From positions 1 through 24,126 of the IMG/VR virus record IMGVR_UViG_3300046011_004380: a stretch of DNA of 24,126 bases. One strand, written 5' to 3'. The notes under the pieces are model-generated. The model was not told the origin of the DNA. It made no database searches and saw nothing but the letters and a program-made list of their open reading frames with translations. How positions within the stretch are numbered: position 1 is the stretch's first letter; each line of letters starts with the position of its first letter. The stretch is from a virus. Below, in pieces: positions 1-4,654 of this stretch. Position numbers and translations under genes: made by a program.

Positions 1-11
1 GAGAGAATTAA
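1..11 (+). CDS. possible 3' end of an upstream gene
   Basis: The first eleven bases can be read as two codons and a TAA stop at 9-11 that shares its last A with the ATG of the GroES-like gene (TAATG). The same stop/start arrangement recurs at 3826 and 4654, so an upstream coding sequence ending here is plausible. Nothing can be said about its product. Confidence 0.3.
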
Positions 12-274
12 TGAAGGCAATAGGTAATAATATAGTTATTTTGCCTAAGAAGGTAGAAGCTACAAAGAAAACAAAAGACGGTCTTATTTTAAAAGAAAAA
101 GATAGTGAAGATATTAGATATAAAGAAGCAATAATTGTATCGATCAGCGATGAAATAAAAGTCATTAAAGAAGGTGACGAAATATATTATGATAAACACG
201 CTGGCCATACTATTGAATTTGAAGGTAATAAATATACAGTTATAAAACTACAAGATATAGTTGTTGTATTATGA
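11..274 (+). CDS. groES-like: GroES-like co-chaperonin (Cpn10)
   Basis: This 87-residue protein has the layout of the Cpn10/GroES family, slightly shorter than the usual 95-100 residues. It opens with the first core strand (GNNIVILPKK, residues 5-14). A Lys/Glu-rich mobile loop follows, carrying Gly-Leu-Ile-Leu at 24-27, which corresponds to the Gly-Ile-Val-Leu segment of bacterial GroES that docks on the GroEL apical domain. After the strand RYKEAIIVSI come the conserved KEGDEIYYDKHAG segment and the closing strand ending DIVVVL. The family caps GroEL as a heptamer; phage versions such as T4 gp31 redirect host GroEL towards capsid protein. It starts on a TAATG overlap and its last four bases overlap the next gene (ATGA). 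A second, double-domain Cpn10-like gene lies at 3826-4443. The fold assignment is strong; the specific client is inference. Confidence 0.9.
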   Translation: MKAIGNNIVILPKKVEATKKTKDGLILKEKDSEDIRYKEAIIVSISDEIKVIKEGDEIYYDKHAGHTIEFEGNKYTVIKLQDIVVVL

Positions 275-717
275 AACGGTTAGAAGCTAGTGACCTACGT
301 GAATCTGGTTTATTAAAACATTACAGAATAATTAGGAGATGGGCTTGTAGAAATAACGGTCTTGCTGATGCAGATTTAGAATTATTAATATATTTTGATT
401 GTTTAGATTTCTTTACTAGACATGATTATGAGGTAGGTACTTATACATATAGTTGGGATAAGATGCGCTGGGACAGGTTGTTAAAAGAAGGGTGGATAGT
501 GGTTTGGAGAAAACGTAACCATACAACTCAAAAATACAATATATATAAAGTCTCTTTCAAGTGCAAACAACTAATAAGTAGAATGTACCGTATTATGATT
601 GGAGACGAAGATATACCAACAAGCGAAAGAAGAAATACTATAATGAGAGGTAAAACATATACAGACACAGTTTTACAATCAGCAATAAAGAACGTTAATA
701 AAGATAAAACACGATGA
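271..717 (+). CDS. winged-helix (MarR-like) DNA-binding protein candidate
   Basis: A 148-residue basic protein rich in aromatic residues and Arg. Residues about 15-100 look like a winged helix: a helical start (LKHYRIIRRWACRNNG), a helix with DADLELLIYFDCLDFF as in the MarR family dimer/HTH region, a recognition-helix-like stretch WDKMRWDRLLKEGWIVVWRK, and a strand-turn-strand wing (NHTTQKYNIYKVSFKC). A basic tail with TSERRNTIMRGKTYTD follows. It overlaps the GroES-like gene by four bases and the next gene by four (ATGA), so all three are probably translated together. It could be a late-gene regulator or a virion/packaging-associated DNA-binding protein. The fold is inferred from the residue pattern only; proteins of this appearance recur in uncultured marine phages, as I recall. 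Confidence 0.6.
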   Translation: MKRLEASDLRESGLLKHYRIIRRWACRNNGLADADLELLIYFDCLDFFTRHDYEVGTYTYSWDKMRWDRLLKEGWIVVWRKRNHTTQKYNIYKVSFKCKQLISRMYRIMIGDEDIPTSERRNTIMRGKTYTDTVLQSAIKNVNKDKTR

Positions 718-1016
718 AAAATTATTTACAAGATGTGCAACCTAAAATGACAGTTGACAATTATACAAATGCATCACAAACTTTAAATCCAAAGATGGAT
801 GCAAATACAGATTTAACATCACAACCTAAAATGGCTAATCCTGCTTTAGCGTCTACGCCAAGACCAATGAATCCTAATATTAAGAATAGTGGCGCACCTG
901 TACCATTTAGTCCACAAAGTGCATCAACAATTAATGGTGTATTCGGAACAGGTATGGAAAATTCATTTGATAGAACAATGTCAAGTATGGATCCAGCTCA
1001 AGAACCTCAAATGTAA
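714..1016 (+). CDS. small Pro/Asn/Met-rich hypothetical protein
   Basis: A 100-residue protein I do not recognise. It is low in complexity and predicted disordered: Asn, Pro, Ser, Thr and Met dominate, charged residues are few and no hydrophobic core is visible. The tripeptide Pro-Lys-Met occurs three times (QPKMT near residue 9, NPKMD near 26, QPKMA near 38), joined by NPALASTPRPMNPNIKN. It begins inside the last codons of the winged-helix gene (ATGA overlap), which supports this start. It may be a small virion or assembly factor like the other Lys/Pro/Met-rich proteins in this cluster (1035-1250, 2174-3001); that link is inference from composition and position. Confidence 0.6.
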   Translation: MKNYLQDVQPKMTVDNYTNASQTLNPKMDANTDLTSQPKMANPALASTPRPMNPNIKNSGAPVPFSPQSASTINGVFGTGMENSFDRTMSSMDPAQEPQM

Positions 1017-1034
1017 TTACTAAACAACAAAGAT

Positions 1035-1250
1035 ATGATGAATAATAAAACAATCGACCCGCACTTAGTTAAAATGGAGAAACCTGGTGTATCTGGATTA
1101 AACCATTTATGGGACGGACCATTAGATATGTCTGCTTATCCAAAAGGACAAGGATTTAGTGGGGGTAAAAATGGTATGAAATTAAAATTAGATTGTGGAT
1201 GCGGAGGCGCACCACTTGAGCCTATTACGCAACGTGCTAAAAGAAGATAA
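1035..1250 (+). CDS. small hypothetical protein with CGCGG motif
   Basis: A 71-residue protein of unknown function. It starts with a double Met (ATGATG at 1035-1040), so the true first codon could be 1038. Residues 18-50 are Gly/Pro/aromatic-rich (GVSGLNHLWDGPLDMSAYP, then GFSGGKNGMK). The C-terminal part has two cysteines in the segment LDCGCGGAP, which could coordinate a metal or form a disulfide but is too short to be a zinc finger. It ends with a basic tail (QRAKRR). It follows the previous gene by 18 bases and precedes the membrane protein gene by three, so it belongs to the same transcript. Confidence 0.6.
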   Translation: MMNNKTIDPHLVKMEKPGVSGLNHLWDGPLDMSAYPKGQGFSGGKNGMKLKLDCGCGGAPLEPITQRAKRR

Positions 1251-1253
1251 AAA

Positions 1254-1418
1254 ATGACATTTACGGATTTGAAGCTTTATACTCTAAACTCAGTGTCATT
1301 AATGTTAAGTATGACAGCAATAGAACCATTCCTAAAAATAACTTTGTTATTGGTATCAATAGGGTATACATTACATAAGTGGATGCATATAGGTGGTAAA
1401 AAAGAAGAGAACAATTAA
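1254..1418 (+). CDS. 54-residue single-pass membrane protein, holin-like candidate
   Basis: A short reading frame starting with ATG three bases after the previous stop and ending TAA at 1416-1418, in the same direction as all neighbours. The 54-residue product begins MTFTDLKLYTLNSVSLMLSM. It has a hydrophobic stretch from about residue 27 to 42 (FLKITLLLVSIGYTL) and a second, weaker one at about 12-24 interrupted by Glu25. The tail is hydrophilic and basic-then-acidic (HKWMHIGGKKEENN). One or two short membrane helices with a charged tail is the usual shape of small phage holins, and a HExxH protein follows immediately. The reading frame and the membrane segment are seen directly; the holin role is inference from size and context. 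Confidence 0.6.
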   Translation: MTFTDLKLYTLNSVSLMLSMTAIEPFLKITLLLVSIGYTLHKWMHIGGKKEENN

Positions 1419-1429
1419 TATATAAACTT

Positions 1430-1741
1430 ATGGCGTTCAAACTAAGAAGTCCATACGAAATTGATAACACTCCTATCTATCAACAAGATATGGGTGATGA
1501 TGTTTTAGGCATGGCTACAAATAAAGGTAGTATACTTATAAATAAAAATGTTTCGCCTGCTGTATTAAAAAAGAATAAAACAATCTCTCATGAGAAAGTT
1601 CATTTAGATCAAATGAATAGGGGTGATTTAGATTACAACGATTCGTATGTATTCTGGAAAGGTAAAAAATACCCTCGAGCTACAATGAAAGAGGGTAGTA
1701 AGAAATTGCCATGGGAACAAGAAGCTTATGCAAAACAATAA
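1430..1741 (+). CDS. mini HExxH metallopeptidase-like protein
   Basis: A 103-residue protein carrying the zinc-peptidase signature His-Glu-x-x-His as HEKVH at residues 54-58, inside a helix-like segment (NKTISHEKVHLDQMNRGDL). Upstream are beta strands (VLGMATNKGSILINKN) typical of the strand that lines the active site. A downstream Glu pair in PWEQEAY (residues 96 and 98) could supply the third, gluzincin-type zinc ligand. The hydrophobic segments before the motif are short, so this would be a minimal catalytic domain with no propeptide or signal peptide. It sits 11 bases after the small membrane protein gene. Possible roles include maturation of a virion protein, cell-wall or host-protein cleavage, or a dead enzyme used structurally. 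The motif is seen; activity and substrate are unknown. Confidence 0.65.
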   Translation: MAFKLRSPYEIDNTPIYQQDMGDDVLGMATNKGSILINKNVSPAVLKKNKTISHEKVHLDQMNRGDLDYNDSYVFWKGKKYPRATMKEGSKKLPWEQEAYAKQ

Positions 1742-1799
1742 AAAGTAAATATTATACGTAATATATATATTAATACTAATCTAATTAAATATATACATT
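1742..1799 (+). promoter_or_regulatory. AT-only leader before the exported protein gene, possible promoter
   Basis: A 58-base gap composed almost entirely of A and T (one CG and two further C), the longest non-coding stretch before the tRNA. It contains ACGTAATATATATATTAATA at 1756-1775, resembling the ACGTAATATTAATATATA at 12979-12996. It precedes a gene that looks acquired, as morons usually carry their own promoter. No clear -35 or flavobacterial TAnnTTTG box stands out, so the assignment is tentative. Confidence 0.3.
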
Positions 1800-2159
1800 A
1801 TGAGAAATTTATTTATTATTACAGCATTGACATTATCGTTATTCTCTAACGCTCAAAAAATGAGTAAAGAATTTTTAAAAGGAGAATGGACATCAAATGG
1901 AGAAGCAACGGAGATTTTGTTTTCTTTTACAGATAAAAAAGAATTTATTATTCAAGAAGTTTCATCAACTAGTGGAAGACCACTTGATGTTATAAGTTAT
2001 CAAATTACAAAAGGGGCTTTATATGTAAAAGCATATTTTGAACCAAATGACTTTGAATCAATAACTAAATTTATAATTGTAGATAATGATACTATGGTGG
2101 CCAACATAGTTAGTGAACATCCTGGTCAGGTTATATATAAAAGAATAAAAAACAACTAA
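1800..2159 (+). CDS. exported small protein, flavobacterial type (moron candidate)
   Basis: A 119-residue protein with a convincing signal peptide: a short basic start (MRN), a hydrophobic core (LFIITALTLSLF) and a SNA cleavage site before Gln19, the ...NAQ ending common in Flavobacteriia. There is no lipobox Cys. The mature part reads as alternating strands (EWTSNGEATEILFSFTDKKE, then SYQITKGALYVKAYFEP, then TKFIIVDNDTMVANIVS) and resembles small host lipocalin-like or DUF-type periplasmic proteins. I cannot name the family. It is preceded by an AT-only gap and sits among virion-type genes. An exported host-like protein here suggests a moron that alters the infected or lysogenised cell, or a superinfection-exclusion factor. 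Export is well supported; the role is inference. Confidence 0.75.
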   Translation: MRNLFIITALTLSLFSNAQKMSKEFLKGEWTSNGEATEILFSFTDKKEFIIQEVSSTSGRPLDVISYQITKGALYVKAYFEPNDFESITKFIIVDNDTMVANIVSEHPGQVIYKRIKNN

Positions 2160-2173
2160 AAAAAATAAACAAA

Positions 2174-3001
2174 ATGAAAACTCCATTTAAAATGACTCCA
2201 GGCAGAGGTAATATGCCAAAAACAGGGAGAGGTATTTCTCCTACATTAATGAGCAAATCTCCAATGTACCAGACAGGTGATGTTGAAAAAACCGGCTATG
2301 GTATGATGAAAGAGAAAGAGAGTAGAGCTAAAGTGAAAGCGGATCCAGCAGGATATGCAAAAAGAGACAAAGAAGCAGGAATGACAAGAAACTTTGCTAC
2401 AAACGAACTTAAGCCAAACGCTTATGAAAAAAAATATTTACCTGGAGGTGAGGGTCAAAACGATAGAATTATAGATGGAGCTGGAAAAGTAATAGCGGAA
2501 TCTAAAGGTACACACCCTAATGCTAGAAAAAAATTAAAAGCTGAATATGACAGAGCAAAATTAATTACAGATACGCAAAGATCTAATAAAACAGAAGTAC
2601 TTAATGCTTTTGGAGGAGGAACGCCTACTGAAAAATTAAGTGAGAAACAAAAACAAGCTTTAATAAATGCAACTAGAGCTAAAGTTTCTGAAACGCCTGC
2701 TAAACAAATGTCAAAAGGTGCATTTAAAAAACCAGCAATGACTTCTACAACTGCAAAACCAAAAGCGTCAAAAACGCCAATGAAACAGTACATTGATCCT
2801 AAGGCCAAAGAAAGAGAACAAAAAAGATTGAAAGATATGACTCCAAGCCAAAGAAAAGCAGAGGGTACCAGTTTAGCCGGAGATAGAGGTAGAATTAAGA
2901 GAGAAGGGCCAACAGGACCGCAAAAAGGCAAAATGGACACAAAATCTAACAGAAAATCTCCAGCTATGCAAATGAGTAAATTAAAAAAGAAGTCTTGCTA
3001 A
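2174..3001 (+). CDS. highly basic, Lys/Pro/Met-rich protein, probable virion or DNA-associated protein
   Basis: A 275-residue protein I cannot assign to a family. It is extremely rich in Lys, with Ala, Thr, Ser, Pro, Gly and Met, and nearly lacks hydrophobic runs, so it should be mostly disordered and strongly positive. Short motifs recur: KSPMYQ near residue 35, KTPMKQ near residue 200 and KSPAMQ near residue 262, with the related PFKMTPGRGNMPKTGRG at the start and QMSKGAFKKPAMT in between. The middle segment (GEGQNDRIIDGAGKVIAES, then THPNARKKLKAEYDRAK) is the most protein-like. The leader AAAAAATAAACAAA ends directly at the ATG and suggests strong translation. It could be packaged with DNA, act in head assembly or neutralise charge; all are inference. 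The antisense frame at 2455-2940 is a composition artefact. Confidence 0.65.
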   Translation: MKTPFKMTPGRGNMPKTGRGISPTLMSKSPMYQTGDVEKTGYGMMKEKESRAKVKADPAGYAKRDKEAGMTRNFATNELKPNAYEKKYLPGGEGQNDRIIDGAGKVIAESKGTHPNARKKLKAEYDRAKLITDTQRSNKTEVLNAFGGGTPTEKLSEKQKQALINATRAKVSETPAKQMSKGAFKKPAMTSTTAKPKASKTPMKQYIDPKAKEREQKRLKDMTPSQRKAEGTSLAGDRGRIKREGPTGPQKGKMDTKSNRKSPAMQMSKLKKKSC

Positions 3002-3241
3002 ATGAAAAATATATCTACAAAAGGTTATAAAAGAAATAGTCCTGATAAAAACAGAGCATACAACATTATACCAAGCGGAGATATAACAATGGAAGATGTA
3101 GATTTTCCAGTATTAGGCATAGACAATAAAGGTAATAAAAAAGTAATGCAACCAGGGAACAATTATAAGTTTCCTGGAAGTGTTGTTTTAGAAGTGCCAA
3201 TAAAAAAACAAAGTTTATATAATAGATTATTTAAAAAATAA
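3002..3241 (+). CDS. small basic hypothetical protein
   Basis: A 79-residue protein that begins on the base after the preceding TAA, so the two genes are probably translated together. The first 20 residues are basic (KGYKRNSPDKNRAY) and recall the composition of the upstream gene. The rest looks folded: GDITMEDVDFPVLGIDNKGN, then MQPGNNYKFPGSVVLEVPIKK with a probable strand. A KNRAYNIIPSGDITMED segment followed by a loop rich in Gly/Asn suggests a small beta domain. No function is recognised. The tRNA-like gene begins about seven bases after its stop. Confidence 0.6.
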   Translation: MKNISTKGYKRNSPDKNRAYNIIPSGDITMEDVDFPVLGIDNKGNKKVMQPGNNYKFPGSVVLEVPIKKQSLYNRLFKK

Positions 3242-3247
3242 ACTGAT

Positions 3248-3320
3248 AGCAGGTGGGAGGTAAGGTATCTCACGGGTCTCATAAGCCCGCTTAAACTGGT
3301 TCGACTCCAGTACGTTGCTA
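3248..3320 (+). tRNA. tRNA-Met-like gene, anticodon CAT, irregular acceptor stem
   Basis: The anticodon arm is 3273-3289: CGGGT pairs with GCCCG (one T-G wobble) around the loop CTCATAA, giving anticodon CAT at 3280-3282. The T arm is 3295-3311: ACTGG pairs with CCAGT around TTCGACT. The D arm is 3257-3271: GAGG with TCTC around TAAGGTA. The variable loop is five bases. The acceptor can be drawn as AGCAGGT (3248-3254) with 3312-3319, seven pairs including one G-T wobble and a bulged G at 3314. Positions 8-9 are then GG rather than the usual T8. CTA follows the discriminator A, so CCA is not encoded. It could be an elongator Met tRNA, an Ile tRNA needing lysidine, or a decayed tRNA kept as a processing element. 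Confidence 0.75.
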
Positions 3321-3348
3321 CTAATTATTAACAATTAAATCAAGTAAA

Positions 3349-3606
3349 ATGAAAAAAGTGGAAACAAAAACTATTAAGAAAGATCAATTAGAAAAAATCG
3401 TTGCTCAACAAAAAGACTTAAACGTATTGTTAACGAACATTGGTGTTCTAGAAACACAAAAGCATTCGTTATTACATCAGGTTGCTGAAGTCAACAAAGA
3501 AGTTGAGGATTTTAAATCAGAATTGGAATCTGAATATGGTGCTATTAATATTAACCTAGAAGACGGTAGTTATACTGAAATCGAAAAGGAAGAAAGTAAT
3601 GGCTAA
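3349..3606 (+). CDS. small coiled-coil protein
   Basis: An 85-residue, highly charged protein. Residues about 10-65 form one long heptad-like helix (KKDQLEKIVAQQKDLNVLL, then QKHSLLHQVAEVNKEVEDF) with hydrophobic residues spaced for a coiled coil. It ends in a short acidic tail (DGSYTEIEKEESNG). No enzyme motif is present. Its last eight bases overlap the next gene, so it is translated in the same block as the Cpn10-like and terminase genes. Small coiled-coil proteins at this position may be scaffolding aids or adaptors, but I do not recognise this one. Confidence 0.65.
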   Translation: MKKVETKTIKKDQLEKIVAQQKDLNVLLTNIGVLETQKHSLLHQVAEVNKEVEDFKSELESEYGAININLEDGSYTEIEKEESNG

Positions 3607-3826
3607 TGTCATTAGAAAAATAAGTATTGGGGCTGACTATAAGAATGAAGCAATGCACTATTCAGTACATCAAGAAGTATACGGGGGACATAAAATCTCC
3701 CATATACTATTTGAGGAAGCGGATAATTCATACAATATTTATATAAAGAAAAGCGATGAGGTTATGCCGTGGAAGAAATTTAACAGTCACATGGCTATTT
3801 CAGTGGAATATGATTTAGAATACTAA
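3599..3826 (+). CDS. small conserved-looking hypothetical protein
   Basis: A 75-residue protein that starts eight bases before the stop of the coiled-coil gene and whose TAA shares a base with the next ATG (TAATG at 3824-3828). It appears to be one compact beta-rich domain: ISIGADYKNEAMHYSVHQEV, a turn GGHKISHILFEE, strands YNIYIKKSDEVMPWKKF and ISVEYDLEY. The pattern of His, Trp and Tyr at strand ends suggests a real globular fold. I recall similar short proteins near the terminase of uncultured marine phages, but no function is known to me. Confidence 0.65.
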   Translation: MANVIRKISIGADYKNEAMHYSVHQEVYGGHKISHILFEEADNSYNIYIKKSDEVMPWKKFNSHMAISVEYDLEY

Positions 3827-4443
3827 TGAGAAGTGCATTTAGCTTTATTGTTAAACCTGTAGGTAACAGATACGACAATACAGTTAAAGTTGGTGATAAA
3901 GATTTAGTTGTTAACACATCGATTGAATCTTTTAAAGCTGTTAATAATATGGCTGAAGTTTTAGCTGTACCCTTATTTGGAACAACTGATATTAAAGTTG
4001 GAGACAAAGTAATAATACATCATAATGTTTTTAGAAGATTTTATGATATAAAGGGTAAACCAAAGAACAGTAGATCATACTTTGACGAAGACAAGTATTT
4101 TGTAGATTTTGATCAGATATATTTATATGGTGATGTTGGTAATTGGAAAGCTTTTGGCGACCGTTGCTTTATACAACCAATAAAAAATAATAACAGTTTT
4201 AGCTTAGAAAAAGAGCAAAGACTTATTGGAATACTAAAATATGGTAATAGCTCCTTAAATGAAGTGAAAATAGTACCAGGTGACTTAGTAGGATATAAAC
4301 CATACGGGGAATTTGAATTTATTATAGAAGGTAAACGATTATACTGTATGAAATCAAATGATATTGTAATTAAATATGAATATAGAGGAGACGAAGCAGA
4401 ATATAATCCAAGCTGGACACAAAGCGGTATTGGAGTTAATTAA
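3826..4443 (+). CDS. tandem two-domain Cpn10/GroES-like protein
   Basis: This 205-residue protein reads as two Cpn10-like halves. The first (about 5-105) has the opening strand FSFIVKPVGN, a loop KVGDKDLVVN that could be the mobile loop, AEVLAVPLFGTTDIKVGDKV with the family's conserved VGDxV step, and a closing strand after a long roof insertion (HHNVFRRFYDIKGKP to YFVDFDQIYLY). The second (about 106-185) repeats the order: FGDRCFIQPIKNNN, a loop, RLIGILKYGNS, VKIVPGDLVGYKPYGEFEF, and KRLYCMKSNDIVIKY, closely resembling the C-terminal end of GroES. A 20-residue tail follows. Tandem Cpn10 fusions are known from plant chloroplast Cpn20. It starts by TAATG coupling and its 3' end overlaps the candidate small terminase by 68 bases. 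Repurposing as a structural protein is an alternative. Confidence 0.7.
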   Translation: MRSAFSFIVKPVGNRYDNTVKVGDKDLVVNTSIESFKAVNNMAEVLAVPLFGTTDIKVGDKVIIHHNVFRRFYDIKGKPKNSRSYFDEDKYFVDFDQIYLYGDVGNWKAFGDRCFIQPIKNNNSFSLEKEQRLIGILKYGNSSLNEVKIVPGDLVGYKPYGEFEFIIEGKRLYCMKSNDIVIKYEYRGDEAEYNPSWTQSGIGVN

Positions 4444-4654
4444 GGTTGCTGAAGAAGCTATCTTAGATAATGGGGAAGATGACTTAGCCGCAGATAAATT
4501 AAAAAATGCCGCAGCAACAAAAAAGTTAGCTATCTTCGATGCATTCGAGATACTTAGTCGTATTGAAGAAGAAAGACAAAAATTAGATGCTCAAGATGCG
4601 AGCGAAAAAGCAAGCAAAGTTTTTAAAGGGTTTGCGGAAGGGAGATCTAAATAA
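4376..4654 (+). CDS. terS-like: small terminase subunit candidate
   Basis: A 92-residue, all-helical, charged protein directly upstream of the large terminase, with which it shares one base (TAATG at 4652-4656). The first 30 residues form an amphipathic helix (ETKQNIIQAGHKAVLELIKV). A second helix contains ADKLKNAAATKKLAIFDAFE, and a third has ILSRIEEERQKLDAQDASEK. Position, size and helical content suit a TerS, which recognises phage DNA and regulates TerL, but no clear helix-turn-helix is visible. Its first 68 bases lie inside the 3' end of the tandem Cpn10-like gene in another frame, an unusually long overlap. The start at 4376 is the only one that keeps the N-terminal helix; a shorter protein from a later start cannot be excluded. 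Confidence 0.55.
   Translation: MNIEETKQNIIQAGHKAVLELIKVAEEAILDNGEDDLAADKLKNAAATKKLAIFDAFEILSRIEEERQKLDAQDASEKASKVFKGFAEGRSK

Noticed and set aside
1261-1470. 69-residue minus-strand open frame
   Set aside because: It covers the 54-residue plus-strand membrane protein, which has better spacing and a direct fit between neighbours. The antisense hydrophobicity is a mirror effect.
2455-2940. 161-residue minus-strand open frame opposite the basic 275-residue gene
   Set aside because: It mirrors the Lys-rich codons of the plus strand (AAA read as TTT), giving a false hydrophobic protein. It has no independent start context and all genes around it are on the plus strand.
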